Translations under genes and position numbers: made by a program | Shown: in pieces, positions 25,170 to 37,644 of the stretch | How positions within the stretch are numbered: position 1 is the first letter of the stretch | Layout of the letters: every line of letters begins with the position of its first letter | Origin: Ramazzottius varieornatus | Lineage: Eukaryota > Tardigrada > Eutardigrada > Parachela > Ramazzottiidae | DNA: 64,000 nucleotides | NCBI GenBank assembly: GCA_001949185.1 | Contig: BDGG01000011.1 | Span: forward strand, 480,454 to 544,453 | Direction of reading: 5' to 3' | Notes under the pieces: model-generated | Database searches by the model: none | What the model was told of the DNA's origin: nothing | What the model saw: only the letters and a program-made list of their open reading frames with translations

Positions 25170-28100
25170 TGCAATATCCCACTGGACCCCAGAAGGCCAC
25201 ATAAGGCTACCAGGTAGATCTTTCTACCCTATGGTGCTGTGGTCGTAAGGATACTGCCGCTTTTAGTTTTTGCAGGTGGGGTCAATCCCTCAATCAAAGG
25301 ACGCCAACCCACGGTGATCATGATTAACCGCTAGCCCGGATCTCCCTTGTTCTCATCCGCTTCGCCTTACCTTCTCACAACCCACGACTCACTTCGAAGG
25401 CTACATAAGTCTACCAGGTACATTTTGTACCCTATGGTGCTGTAGCCAGAGTCACTTCTTGCTCCGTGTACTGCGCTGCCTTTCTCGACGTTTTATTGCA
25501 GGATCGAAAAGTCTGACGAAATCAGGCCTAATCAGGAAAGCTATTCAACAATCAACCCATTGGAAAGCTTCGTCTCTGACACCCCTCTCTTGGTTTTCAT
25601 CATCTGCTTCGTCTGGCCTCGTTCACATCTCGGGACTCATCACGAAGGCCTTGTAAGAATACCAGGCCATGATTGTTGTCTGCAATGACTGAGACAGCTG
25701 ATGGTGGCGCTATTCGTGACCTCTGCGGCTTCAAAGCAGCCAGCGCTGGTTCCTTGAAGAGGCATCGAAGAAAGGGAAAATGCTTGAAGAGTCAGAAGAC
25801 ACAAGAAGATCGAACAGTTGTCCTCGAGCAGACCCAAACCTGTAACGCAGGCGAGGCTCCAGCGAAAGAGCCAATACAGCCTCGTCGTCCACCTCCTACC
25901 CTGCACAGATAACCCCATGGAGCCAGGGCAACTGCAGCAGCCGCCTATGCTACTACAATAAGGGACTGCAGTACATCCAACACGCGCGAAAGCTGGACCA
26001 CCCTTCTCCGTTTTCCCTCTGTAGCTTTCCGCCAACCCGAGAAGAACCAGCCAACAAAAAAATTACTCACCTCCATCGTAAAAGAAAACGTGTCAAGACC
26101 TGCCGGCCGAGAACAAGCCGTTGCGAAGCCACTCAAGAAAAAGCAGAAGAAGATGGATGAGGATTCCGAGCTAAAGAGAAGGGTGGAGCAAAAGCTTAAC
26201 GACTGTCAGCGGCGCAGTCCGTATACTGGCTTCGGACGATGTCATAGCTTCAGTTACGACTGAAACTGGAGGCAATTCGCGCCAAACATCCTCTTGAACC
26301 AGACAGCGTCGTGTTTCCGTCAAAAGAGTCCTTGGTGCCACCAGTCGGGCCAGTGACAAGCGAAGAAGTCATCAACGCGGTTATCAGCTTTCCCAACGGC
26401 TCCGCTGGTGGTCCGGACGGACTCCGGCCACAGCACCTGAAAGACATGCTGAAAGGAGTAAGAGACCCGGCGTCTACGGAGCTTGCGGAATCATTGGCAC
26501 TCCTTATCACCTTGATGTTGGAGGGCAAAGTGCCTGATGACATCTGCCCCGTCTTGTATGGTGCGTCACTAACCGCGCTGCCCAAGAAAGATGGCGGTAT
26601 CAGGCCGATCGCTGTCGGGAACACATTGCGGCGACTGGCTGGAAAGATAGTGAGCAAACAAGTTATGGAGACGATGGGTGTGCTAGTCCGACCTCAGCAG
26701 CTTGGCTATGGCACAAAAGGAGGTGCAGAAGCAGCTTTTCATGCCACTCGGGTTTTCATCAGTCACGATAAGGCTTAGTTCTTCTCGAACTGGACTTCCG
26801 CAATGCATTCAACACCGTGTTTCACGACAGACTGCTGCATGAAGTCCTGAGATATATGCCTGAGTTTTTCCCGTTTGTCTTTCAGCTGTACGGGACTCCT
26901 TCCAACCTTTTATACGGCGAGCACAGCATTCAGTCGGCTCGCGGAGTTCAGAAAGGAGACCCTCTTGGACCTCTTCTGTTTTGTCTGCTCACGCGCAACC
27001 TGACCAAGTCGCTCCAGTCACCGTTCAATCTCTGGTACCTGGATGATGCTACCCTCGGCGGCGACCTGGAGCAGGTGTGTGAAGACCTACGTACAGTTGT
27101 CCGCGCCGGAGCTGCCTTGGGTTTGGAGCTTAATTTGGGTAAGTGCGAGGTATTTGCTTTTGGTGGGACGGACCGGGAATGCGCAACTGCAATAGCCAAG
27201 GTGCAGATTCATTGCCCTGGCATCCTCCTTCCACAACGCAGCAACTTGACTCTTCTGGGAGTTCCTCTTTTCAACGAGGCCATCCCCAGCGTGCTGAAAG
27301 CAAAGAGGGGCTCGGCGGAGCTGACGAAGGCACGTTTCGAAAAGATTTCGTCAGATCAAGCCTTGTTCCTTTTAAAGAACTGCCTCAATATTCCTAAGCT
27401 GCTTTACGTCCTACGCTGCAGCCCCACGTACAGATGGACGCAGTCACTTCACGATTTTGACGATGTCATCCGCAGATGCACCGCGAAGATCGTCAATATT
27501 GATATGGACGACTCGGCCTGGCGCCAAGCAAGCCTTCCCGTTGCCAACGGAGGTTTAGGACTGAGATGTGCTGCTAAACTTTACCAGTCTATTTGGCTTC
27601 TGTTAACGCAGCACATTCCCTCGTGTCTCAAATTTGTCGTGAAGCAGACTTGGATGCTGCCGTGGTCGAGGAGATTACTTTGTGGCGCACAAGCTGTAAC
27701 GTCGAACCTCCGCCAGGTCTGCCGCGGTCAGTCCAGAAGCTATGGGACACGCCCCCCGTCGAATCCAGCTTTCGTGCCCTGTTAGAGCAGTCTTTGTTCA
27801 CCGAAAAAGCCCGTCTCCATGCCGTTTCCACAAAGGAATCCGGGGCATGGTTAAATGCCTTGCCAGTCTCAACTTTAGGTAACCTCCTAGATGATAATTC
27901 TTTTAGGATTTCTGTAGGACTACGGCTTGGAGCCAAGCTGTGCGAGACGCATATTTGCCGATGCGGGACGAAGGTGGACAGCACAGGCCGTCATGGACTA
28001 GCCTGCAAACATAGCGCCGGACGCCATAGCAGGCATGACGCACTCAACGACATCATCCACAGAGCCTTGACTAGCTGCCAGGTTCATAACGTGAGAGAAC

Positions 28101-28564
28101 CGAATGGATTGATGCGTGACGGAAACATGCGACCCGATGGACTAACGCTTGTTCCGTGGTACCAAGGAAAAGCTCTCGCATGGGACGTGACTGTGGTGGA
28201 CACGCTGGCACAGACCTATCTCCAGGGCTCCACCAATCAGGTAGGTTATGCTGCAAACCAAGCTGAGGAGAAGAAGAGGTGGAAGTACGAGGAGCTGGAG
28301 AGTCAATAACTGTTTTGCCCCGTCGGATTTGAAACGTATGGTGTCTTCGGCAACGAAGCACGAGAGCTCGTGGAGAAGATCGGGAAGAAAGTTGCTGCGC
28401 GCACAGGCGAGCCAAGATCTCTTTCGTTTTTGAAGCAGAAAATCAGCATAGAAATTCAGAGAGGCAATGCTGCTTGCGTTTATGGCACTTTTGTACATAG
28501 CCGAGGTTTGGAAGAAATTTATAGCATCTTAGATTTGAAGAAGAATGGTACTTCATTAGTTTAA
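25170..28564 (+). mobile_element. Decayed non-LTR retrotransposon with restriction-like endonuclease
   Basis: Single-ORF non-LTR element in the style of the early-branching, endonuclease-C-terminal clades (R2/NeSL-like). In order: a repeat-bearing 5' region (25170-25670); a partial C2H2-type finger (CGFKAASAGSLKRH, about 25725); a basic linker with KRRVEQKLND and VSGAVRILASDDVI; the reverse transcriptase (GPVTSEEVINAV, FPNGSAGGPDGLRP, IRPIAVGNTLRRL, ELDFRNAFNTV, RGVQKGDPLGPLLF, WYLDDATLGG); and a C-terminal zinc knuckle plus endonuclease (CRCGTKVDSTGRHGL, MRPDGLTLVPW, AWDVTVVDTL). The frame is broken near 25900-26280, near 26776 (one base appears lost), near 27595, and by an in-frame TAA at 28307. 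It is therefore a dead copy. No target-site duplication could be identified. Confidence 0.85.
25192..25442 (+). repeat. Repeated hairpin unit in the retrotransposon 5' region
   Basis: The block GAAGGC.ACATAAG.CTACCAGGTA...TACCCTATGGTGCTGT occurs at 25192-25241 and 25395-25443, with a partial third at 25640-25670. In each the middle forms a hairpin: GGTAGA/TCTACC (25213-25228) versus GGTACA/TGTACC (25417-25431), a compensated base-pair change. Confidence 0.7.
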
Positions 28565-29222
28565 ATTTTGTTGATTGTTTTATTTGTATGTGTAGTCTTA
28601 CGCTGTGTGACACGGTGATTGGCTTGCTAAACTGGTTGATAGAGTTTTCTACTGGAATATTTGGAGCTGAATATCAAGCAATCAGTACCTACGGGTAGAA
28701 TGTATCTTGGCACGGCAATCCAACCGGCTATCCTCCAGATGATAGTGTTGAGGTGAGCATTACTGCCAAGCTACAGTATACGTAAGTGCCTCCTGCATAC
28801 GGTAGTGTTATCGACAACGACTTTGTCTGAGAATCCACTTTTAGCAAGCATGCAAGAAAAATTTAGAAAAATTTAGAAAAATTTAGAAAAATTGCTGTGA
28901 CAAGCGAGACTTGTGCAATGGACCAAATTACATTATCACCGGATCTCTACGAGATGTTGAGTGTGCTGGCTGGCGGGTAAAATCATAAAGTAAAAAGTGT
29001 CGTGGTGTTTGGATCGATGTGGCCTAGTGGCAACGAATAGTCTAACTTAGTACAGTACGTACTGTATTCGCAGAGAATTGAATGCTGTGCGAGTACGAGA
29101 ACAAGCAAATAGAAATACGGCAAATGAAGCGGATAGGTCGACTGGTCCAGCAAAGAACACAAGAACCAGAAAACGGTCACGAGGAGGTTAACCGAAGAGA
29201 CGCTAACAGAGCGAGGCCTGCT
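28565..29222. other. Intergenic stretch with short AT repeat
   Basis: Between the dead retrotransposon and the 3' end of the metallopeptidase. Contains an AAAAATTTAG direct repeat of about four units (28854-28893). No gene seen. Confidence 0.4.
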
Positions 29223-32200
29223 TCACCAAACTTTACATTTCTGATGAGAAGGAGGATTCATCGGCGAACCGACTGGACACTTGAAAGCTTCCGAAAATTC
29301 GGGCAAGTTCCTCAGAGGTCCAATAACCCTGTAGAGCAGACGTTAGAAATCCCGACAGCTAGTCTAGCAAGAAGGAAGGGCTGGTCCACCTGAATTTATC
29401 CGGTGAGTGAACACCGGATAGAATATCGTTTGCGTAGGCATCTGGTCTGGACAGTCCACACCAGATGTGAGCATAGGCCAGGAAGAATAGTTGCTGGTGC
29501 GAGTGGTGAACGAGCCCCGGAAGGCGTGGTTCTTCCTGAGTCGGTGAAGTCCGTTGTTGCCACTGGGCGTAAGCGCGATAAGCCTGCTTCAGTCCGCCGT
29601 TGTCGGCAATGTTCTCACCTTGAGTGTTGACGCCGTTGACTGTCATGTTGACTTCGGGCACCGTGAAGCCCTCGTACTGTTCGATGATGCATTGCGTGCG
29701 GTTTTTGAAACGTTGGACGGTGGACGACGGCCACCAGTCCCGAAGGTTACCGTCTTTGTCTTTTTGACGACCTTGATCATCGAAGCCATGTGTAATCTGT
29801 CACGAAAAAATGTGAAAAATCCGAAAACTTACTACGAAAAAAGAACGTTTGAACATTAGCACGTGGGCAAATGAGATTAGCCAGACCGCCAGGAGGTAAA
29901 ACTAGNNNNNNNNNNNNNNNNNNNNNNNNNNNNNNNNNNNNNNNNNNNNNNNNNNNNNNNNNNNNNNNNNNNNNNNNNNNNNNNNNNNNNNNNNNNNNNN
30001 NNNNNNNNNNNNNNNNNNNNNNNNNNNNNNNNNNNNNNNNNNNNNNNNNNNNNNNNNNNNNNNNNNNNNNNNNNNNNNNNNNNNNNNNNNNNNNNNNNNN
30101 NNNNNNNNNNNNNNNNNNNNNNNNNNNNNNNNNNNNNNNNNNNNNNNNNNNNNNNNNNNNNNNNNNNNNNNNNNNNNNNNNNNNNNNNNNNNNNNNNNNN
30201 NNNNNNNNNNNNNNNNNNNNNNNNNNNNNNNNNNNNNNNNNNNNNNNNNNNNNNNNNNNNNNNNNNNNNNNNNNNNNNNNNNNNNNNNNNNNNNNNNNNN
30301 NNNNNNNNNNNNNNNNNNNNNNNNNNNNNNNNNNNNNNNNNNNNNNNNNNNNNNNNNNNNNNNNNNNNNNNNNNNNNNNNNNNNNNNNNNNNNNNNNNNN
30401 NNNNNNNNNNNNNNNNNNNNNNNNNNNNNNNNNNNNNNNNNNNNNNNNNNNNNNNNNNNNNNNNNNNNNNNNNNNNNNNNNNNNNNNNNNNNNNNNNNNN
30501 NNNNNNNNNNNNNNNNNNNNNNNNNNNNNNNNNNNNNNNNNNNNNNNNNNNNNNNNNNNNNNNNNNNNNNNNNNNNNNNNNNNNNNNNNNACTTCGCCAT
30601 GCGATTTCACATGGACAAGTCCGCTAGTTTTACCTCTTACTTCAAGTGGCGCACCTTTTCATTGTTATCGACTGAAAGTGTGCGTTACTTGGAAAAGCGA
30701 TCTGAATCAGACCACGTACCCACGTTCCAATTGTTATTCTAGATGTGGGCAAGCGGCAAAGTAGAACAGCCAGGCGCGGCTAATTCACAAAGCATGGAAG
30801 GGGGATAAAATAAAATAGTTTGTAGTCGCCCATTCACGACTGCACAAGTGGAAGGATCCTTTCATTCATTGGTCGCCATGCGCTGTTCTTTTCCTCCATT
30901 ACCGTTCCATATTACGCCATCTGGCCACGCCTTACCGTTCTACTCTGCCCAGTGTTCAAGTATTTCGATTCCCGTTTTCATAAAGAACAGTCATGACATT
31001 ACTTCGTGACCAATGACCATGCCGATAGCGCCGTAGTTGATGGACTTTGGCCGGTCTTTTTCGAAGAACGGCGGCTGGAGAATACCGGCGGGGAATGTGA
31101 TACTGTTGTAGTCCGTCGAGTAGAACGCATTAACCTGTTAGTCACAAATATCAAACGTCCTGACGTACCGGAAGTTAGCTTGAGACAAAGAAAAGCACCT
31201 CGGCGGGTGAAGTAGCCCACTTGGTCTTGTCGAAAGGGTCTCGCAGTTCTCTCACAGATTTCTGTGCCCAAACCCGACTGTTGATCAGAACATTCTGAAA
31301 GTGTTCCGTCTCGTTGGCCATCGTCCCGTTGAAGTGTTGAGCCATGGCTGTGTTGTTGTAAATCATGTCGGGATAGCCAATCTTTCGGCTAATGGCCAGA
31401 GCCTTCTCCCGCGCGAAGACCTTGGCTTCGCTGTCCATCCAGTCGGTCTCGTTCAGCAGGATGTCCAAGAAGGCCGTGCTGATATCCGTGATCATTTCTT
31501 CGGCTTTCTCACGAGAACCGTTGCGGAAGGTCCGATCAACGTAGAGCTTACCCACGGCCAGGTCGAAGTAACTACCGACCAGGGCTGTGCACGAACGCCA
31601 GCGGGACTTCTCGACGGACGTACCATAGAGAACGTTCCGATACTTGTTGTAAATCTGTAAATTCCAAAAGCAATCTCAGTCTTTTGGCTGGCTTGGATTT
31701 TGACTTGGGCTAAATTGGGACGTTGGCAAACGATTTCAACCCCATCGTCGGCACAAGTGGCGCACGGTATCGTTGTTAGTGTTCGGGAGGGTGCGCCAAT
31801 CGGGATGTATAACGATCTGGGTGAATTCTGCCGACCTTCAATTTTTTCTGAATCGTGGAGCCACAAAAGAGTGTCCCGTTACCTCGCGAAAACGGGTGTC
31901 CAGGTCCCAAACGACCGACAGCATGACCCGCCAGCCGAGGTAGTTTGCGACGGTTCGCTTGGACGTGTTGTGGTTGATGAGATCGAAGAGCTTGTTGAAG
32001 AAGGCAGGTTCGCTCACGACGACCTCTTCCTGTGCTGTCACTGGAGGCTTCAAATCAGGCGGAACAATGGTCGTCACATACTTTAGCCAATCAAAGCCAG
32101 AACCTGTCTGATTCTGCAGTTGAGCTAAAGTCATCTTGTTGTACTGCTTCGAAGCGTCTCGTCTTTCCTCACGAGGCGTTTTAATCTGCCAGACACGATG

Positions 32201-34018
32201 TTTGAGTATGTAACTGGAAGAAGATGACAGTGACGATGTCAGTGCGTTACTTTGGCCAGCGCAATCTCGAAATCGAGAACGTCGGGTAGATCTTTGGCAG
32301 CGATGTGGGGTTGCGCACCCAAGAGTAGAGCCGTGTCCATCATAAAGTTGTAATAGGCTTTGACGTATCTGTCGGAGACATCAGCCACAATGCAAAGCAG
32401 GCAATTAACGTCGATGACAGAAATGACAAGTAGTCGTTTTGCATAGTTGGAACTTACTTATCGTTCAAGCCACGCATCATGTATTCAGCACTTGGCATGC
32501 CTACTCCCGGCTGATCAATCTACCAATTAAAGACATATCTTTCCTGAAAGACAAGCTACAGTAACCACACTGAGGTGAGTTACTTACGTAGATAATCTGC
32601 TTGGCGGTATCTTTGCTGTCAGCCCAAACCTGTGCGGTCCAGTTTCAAGGAAAGATTAACCACGCGACGGAACTGGATAGGGGAGGGACCAATCAAGAGA
32701 TTCAACTTACGCCCAGACTAATAAGGTAGCTTCCGCCGTCTCGTCGGAGAATCGCAGCTCTCTCCGCCCAGTCGAACGTAGCTAGATAAGCTTCGGACTG
32801 ATCGGCAGTTTGAATGACGGGCCATGAAACATATTGCTACAACAACATGAGCAACAGGTATGGGGTGTACACTGAAATGGGCTTGTCTTGCTTGCTAATA
32901 CTTCGAGAACATCGAATGCCGGTTGTGAGGCTTTCTCCTCGATGAGACTTTCGTTCATGCAGGCTTTGTACATTCTTTTGGCGTCGGCCGATGAGGGGAT
33001 GTCCGTCAACGGGTTAACGTCCTCCTCGAGAACTTCTGTGAGGACAAAGCAGCGTCGAGGTAAGGGCAGCTAAAAGGATGCTCAGTTCATTTAGCCACCT
33101 TTCAATACGAGCTCTAGCGTTTCCTTGGCTTTGCTGAAAATGCTGTAGCGGCTTTTGTCATCTGGAACCACATTCTTACGCAGCCAACCCCCACAGGCAT
33201 ACTGGTAAAAATCTGAAAGGGCATTGTGCTTGAGACTCCAACCATCAGCATTCCAGCAGTACTTTTCCCTTACTGTTATTACCTTGACAAGGATCAGCTT
33301 TCTGATCCATTGCCTCCAAGAAATCGTGAGCTGCAACACGAGGGAAACTGACTGTTATTGAAAGACAGCAAAATTTGTTCACATAAGACACACCGGTATC
33401 TAACTTGAGCAGTTGGAAAAGTACATTTGAGAAAGTGTATCCATATTGCATGTTCGTCCTTTTCTCACCTGCTTTGACGCACGATTCCGACAGGCAGACG
33501 GACAAGGTTTCCTCACTGCCATTCTGTAAGCCTTTCCGAGCTATGCCGATCCACTGGTTACGATCATGCGCACTGTCCTGGTTATAAACACTGGATACGC
33601 TGGAATGCGGGTACAATAAGCTTACTATTAGTATGAGAGCTATCAACAAGCCGACAAGCATTAACAACATAAAGGTGATCACGCAGCACAGGTGACGTTC
33701 GCGGGGTGACCATCTTGTCAAGAACTGGAGAGAGGCTTTGCGGACAGGGAGGAGAGGGTTGGTAGAGGAAGCTGCGGAATGTGGCACGCTGTTACGGGGC
33801 GAAACGGGTAGCATGATGGTGTTCTCCATCGGTTCTGCTGGCGTAGATAACACATCAGGCTGGAGCAGACCGTTTATAGGAGGAGGCACCGTCAAGCGGT
33901 CTTTGCGGGCATAGGGAGAAGTATGAGAGGAAAAGGTGACGGCTGGATGGCCAAGGGTTTCCGGCACCAGAGAAGGCGAAGTTACTTCCTCGTCAATCAT
34001 TTCCAACATGGTCGACAA
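29223..34018 (-). CDS. Neprilysin-type M13 zinc metallopeptidase
   Basis: Type II membrane endopeptidase of the M13 (neprilysin/ECE) family, which cleaves small extracellular peptides. Thirteen exons: 33469-34018, 33283-33330, 33099-33212, 32902-33035, 32711-32836, 32588-32629, 32458-32519, 32251-32368, 31883-32185, 31199-31654, 31003-31134, 29390-29796, 29223-29328. Exon 1 encodes a long cytoplasmic tail and one membrane span ([20 protein letters not shown]). The ectodomain has [30 protein letters not shown] (substrate-binding NAFY), GMVIGHE joined to ITHGFDDQG (HExxH zinc site), the third ligand in GENIADNGG, and the C terminus QKCKVW. The HE and xTH halves lie in different exons; the intron between them contains an assembly gap and a palindromic element. 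All joins are in phase and all catalytic residues are present. The vertebrate subtype cannot be assigned. Confidence 0.93.
29906..30590. other. Assembly gap (685 N)
   Basis: Run of N within the metallopeptidase intron that splits the HExxH codons. It is flanked by a perfect 13-bp inverted repeat: GAGGTAAAACTAG (29893-29905) and CTAGTTTTACCTC (30624-30636). Any translation through it is meaningless. Confidence 0.99.
30610..30722. repeat. Palindromic AAGTGGCGCA element, copy 7
   Basis: TTCAAGTGGCGCACC facing GTGTGCGTTACTTGGAAAA, followed by GCGATCTGAAT. Intronic in the metallopeptidase, just right of the gap. Confidence 0.75.
31735..31825. repeat. Palindromic AAGTGGCGCA element, copy 8
   Basis: CACAAGTGGCGCACGG facing GGGTGCGCCAATCGG, followed by ACGATCTGGGT. 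In the metallopeptidase intron between exons 10 and 9. Confidence 0.7.
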
Positions 34019-34979
34019 AATATTTTCAACTAATTAACTTCACTCAAAAAAACGAGACCGCTGAAAACTCGAAAAGCATGAGGCGGGAAAAGGAAAGTGT
34101 GCTTGAAGGGATCAAGATGTCAAGTGTGTATTACAGAGGACCGAAATGTGCGCGGCATTCTTTCATCGGATCGTTCTGGAGAGTATATGACTATTTGGTC
34201 ACAAGTGTAAAGTGATTTGGGGCTAAAATTAGTCTGTGGCGAAAGCGCAACATCAATCATGGTGCACGATATTTACTGTCCCCGCATATCTCAATTTGTC
34301 CATTTTAATTTACGAAAGTGTGATGAACAAGTCTCTAACATAACACAGCCTTGTCTTGCGGTGACGTCAACCTGTCTTTAAAACTTCTGAATGGATGGAA
34401 ACTTGTGAACCAGGGCATAAACTTGAAGCTCAAGTACCCGGAACTTCGGCACCCTAGGCCTGGCCTCTACTGCCTGCCGCTCTTTTAATGAACTAAGAGC
34501 TCAGTTTTTGCTGGAATAAACCATCTACTGTCAATCGCCGATATACAGCCGGAGTTCGAAGTACTACAGCGTACAGTGATATTAATCCATCACATCAGAC
34601 AGAGGAACCGTCGACCGTAACCCTAGAAACTTTTGTTTGTTTTTCTCTGGCTTGTAACGACGACCAAAAGCGCAAGACATGCTGGAGCACCGACTGCTCG
34701 TAAATGTTTGACAGACCGATGTAAAGTCTATCTGCTGTCGTGGAGTCGGAATTTCGCTGTCCATTGCACCGAGGATAGAAACACACTATCGACTTGCTTT
34801 TTATCGACCATCGTGTTGACACGTGTCGTCAGAAGTTTTAGAAGAATTTTGTGCATCTTGATGGTATCGCCAAAGATGTGACCAGCTGTCTGAATTCATC
34901 ATTGATCTTACTACACGGTACACCGACGTGGGGGCTGGTTGCAGATAGGCGGTTGGCCGAGGTGTGATCAAAAGTCAAA
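34019..34979. other. Divergent intergenic region
   Basis: Promoter region for the metallopeptidase (minus) and the coiled-coil gene (plus). The small open frames at 34582-34881 on both strands look like chance. No clear TATA box. Confidence 0.4.
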
Positions 34980-36896
34980 ATGGCCTTTCTCTTTGGTCGC
35001 GGGCCGTCGACGAGGGCAGCTTTGGAGTGCCAGTGTACTCAATTGCGGAACGAGAGGGAGCTGCTGCTGGATGAACTCAACAAGAGCGCAACGCAAATCC
35101 AGGAGATGGAAGCGCTGATTTTCAACCTCGACAACAAGGTGCAAGAGCTCATGACTGGCGCACAAGTACGTCCAAGTACGTTCCCCCACCCTAAATGATT
35201 TTTCTTACTTGCCAGAAGGCCTCTCCTAATTTTCAATCAGCTTTTCGCAGCTTGCTGTGATTATATTAATGGCTGACAAAATTTATCTTATTCAGAACTG
35301 ATATCGATATTTTTAGTCGAACAGGATTACCGAGACGGGGACACAGGTGGATGACGGTCAGCTAGACAACATCCAAGCCGGGACCGTTGGTCGCAAATCT
35401 TCACGTAGTGCCTGGCTGCTGGGCGACGACGAGGAGAGCCATAACGTTAGTCACCAGCACAAGTTCCTAGCTGCTGTCTCCTCCGATGCGTTACCCACTT
35501 CTTTGTCTGATGCTCTGCGCAAAGACCCACGGGTACACTCCCGTCATCTCCAAACGAGAATGTACAGTAGACAGAGGTGCTGGACGAGTAGTCATGCGGG
35601 TTTTTGGTTAGGGAGATATTTGGGATAAGGAAATCCGCCAGGTCCACAAGCGTATTCAACAACTGAACGAAGACAACGATACACTAACCAAGAACAACCA
35701 CTTGCTACAAGGAAACCTAGCCGAACTGGAGCAACAACTGAGTGCAAAACTGAACGAAATTACTAGACTGACGAAGAACCTGCAAAATATCCAGGACGAA
35801 CTGAAGCGAGCACAAAGTCATGGCGATAAGGTAAATATATTCGGTTTCTTCGGTAGCCGACGTCGAGTGACCTTTTGATGCCTGTTACAGAGTGAGAACG
35901 ACTGCAGAGGAAGGCTAACTAATTTCCACAAGGCGCAGAATAACAACAATGGCAACAGTGCTGCTCCCTCGGAACACGGCACTGTGGCCTCAGAGACCAA
36001 AGTACACCTGCTGCGTCTACGGTTGGATCACGAGCGGATGCAGTATTTCAGTGACAAGAGCATCATGACTAAAGCGTTGGAAAAAACTACGCGCAGTAAC
36101 AGAACATTGACTGTAAGTAATTGTCTGCGCGTGATAGGCGAAAATCTTTTGATTATTTGAAGGGATTTAAACGTTTTGCTTGAAGGAAACCCTGGAAGCC
36201 CTACGGTCCGAGAAGCAGCACGTGGAAAATATGTTTATGACTGTATTGAAACAGCGCAAAGAAGCCGAAGACCGTTATCTCTCGGTAATGCTTCCACGAC
36301 TTCAAGCTATTATGTATTCAAACTAAATAATCAACCATGTGCGCGGCAAACAAACTGGACCAGATCGTTTTTCCAGAGTGGCACACGTTGGGGGTGTTAT
36401 TGGATTGAAGCGTGCGCCACTCTGCAAAACACTCTTGTCGATGTTTTTCGCCAAGCTGCAAATCAAAGGCTTTTTGCACTTTTAGAACGAGGAAGAACTG
36501 AGTGGTTACAGGAAAGCAGCTTTGCCGACCGGTGCCGATACCAGCGAGTACGCTGAAGGTGGTAACGCCGCTACTAACTCGTATCCTGCCAGAGAGCAGG
36601 TGACTGTTCTTGCAAAGGATCGACCGAAGACGTACGGCACATTCGACTACGGTGCGGGTATGGACAATCAACTGAGTGACGAAGCTAGCCACACCGATGC
36701 GTACCCTGGTAGCTCGCCGTCCTCGGCAGCTGATAGTGTTGGAGTGAAGGGCCATTCGCAAGACGCGGGTGGAGCTGCTGGTAAGAAGGCTAAGAGCCGC
36801 AGCAAAAAGCTGAGGAATTTGTTCAAGAGCTCCGGCAGGAAGCATCAACCTCTGTGGAAGCGCACCTCGGCTCCCAAACTAGCCACCACCTCCTGA
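34980..36896 (+). CDS. Coiled-coil protein of unknown function
   Basis: Exons: 34980-35165, 35317-35445, 35612-35830, 35891-36112, 36186-36284, 36486-36896; all joins keep phase. The N terminus is MAFLFGRGPSTRAALECQ followed by long heptad-rich helices (RNERELLLDELNKSATQIQE, IQQLNEDNDTLTKNNHLL, LEQQLSAKLNEITRLTKNLQ, RLDHERMQYFSDKSIMTKAL). After about residue 280 the chain becomes disordered and ends in a strongly basic tail (KKAKSRSKKLRNLFKSSGRK). It is a structural or scaffold-type protein by composition; no domain family recognised. The last intron contains a palindromic element (36341-36458). Confidence 0.75.
36341..36458. repeat. Palindromic AAGTGGCGCA element, copy 9
   Basis: GCGCGGCAAACAAAC at the left, CCAGAGTGGCACACG facing CGTGCGCCACTCTG, and GTTTTTCGCCAAGCTGC at the right. 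Intronic in the coiled-coil gene. Confidence 0.8.
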
Positions 36897-37644
36897 TAAC
36901 TTTTCGTTACTAGGTCTCGGTAGCATACCTAACAAGCTAATACATGGCAGGATAGGCTGAACTCTCTTTCCTATTCCTGACTTTCTGTGTGCTCTGTCCC
37001 TTCATAAATTCGAAAAACAAACCGGTGGTGACAAGAAATTTGTGGCCGTGCACAATTAAATGGCTCAGTTTCAAAAAAGACGGTGGCAGTAACGTTGTAG
37101 GCGGTGTGCATATGTGAGGCGGTGGCAGTGGCGATTAGGCGGTGACAAGATAGTCACACCACAGTGCATTACTAAGCGAGCTAATGAACCTTGGTCATAC
37201 TCTCCATCTAATGCCGGTGCTAGATCTCGCGACCGAAGAGTCTGTAGACTTCACGGTAAGAAATTGACGCTTTTTTTCAGCATCAGAAGCCCAAGACCAG
37301 CTTTACCGTGTCTATGGAGTGGTTCCTGACTTCAAAACGGATCCGCCTCGAAATTTTCGTCAGTAAACACGAAACTTGCAACTGAACTTGCACGCTGCGA
37401 TAGCTATTCTATTAACAAAGAAAGGAAAGATAAGCTGCTCAGTTCCTGTCGGAGTGTGACCACGCCTGTAAAAGCGTTTTTGCGCCCAGTAACTAGCTCA
37501 CCATCCATTTTCTAATGTTGGACATAGGATAGCTCAGTTAAATACAGCATTCAAAATCAACCACGATCAGAAGAAGAGTTGAAAATACCTGGAAACAGGA
37601 ACAAAACTAATCTAGTTCAAAAAGATATGGACGAGTTTTATCAG
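36897..37644. other. Convergent intergenic region
   Basis: Between two genes pointing at each other. Contains a short GGCGGTGGCAGT repeat (about 37079-37145). No gene seen. Confidence 0.4.

Noticed and set aside
29777-30764. Long open frames on both strands across 29906-30590
   Set aside because: They exist only because the run of N contains no stop codons.
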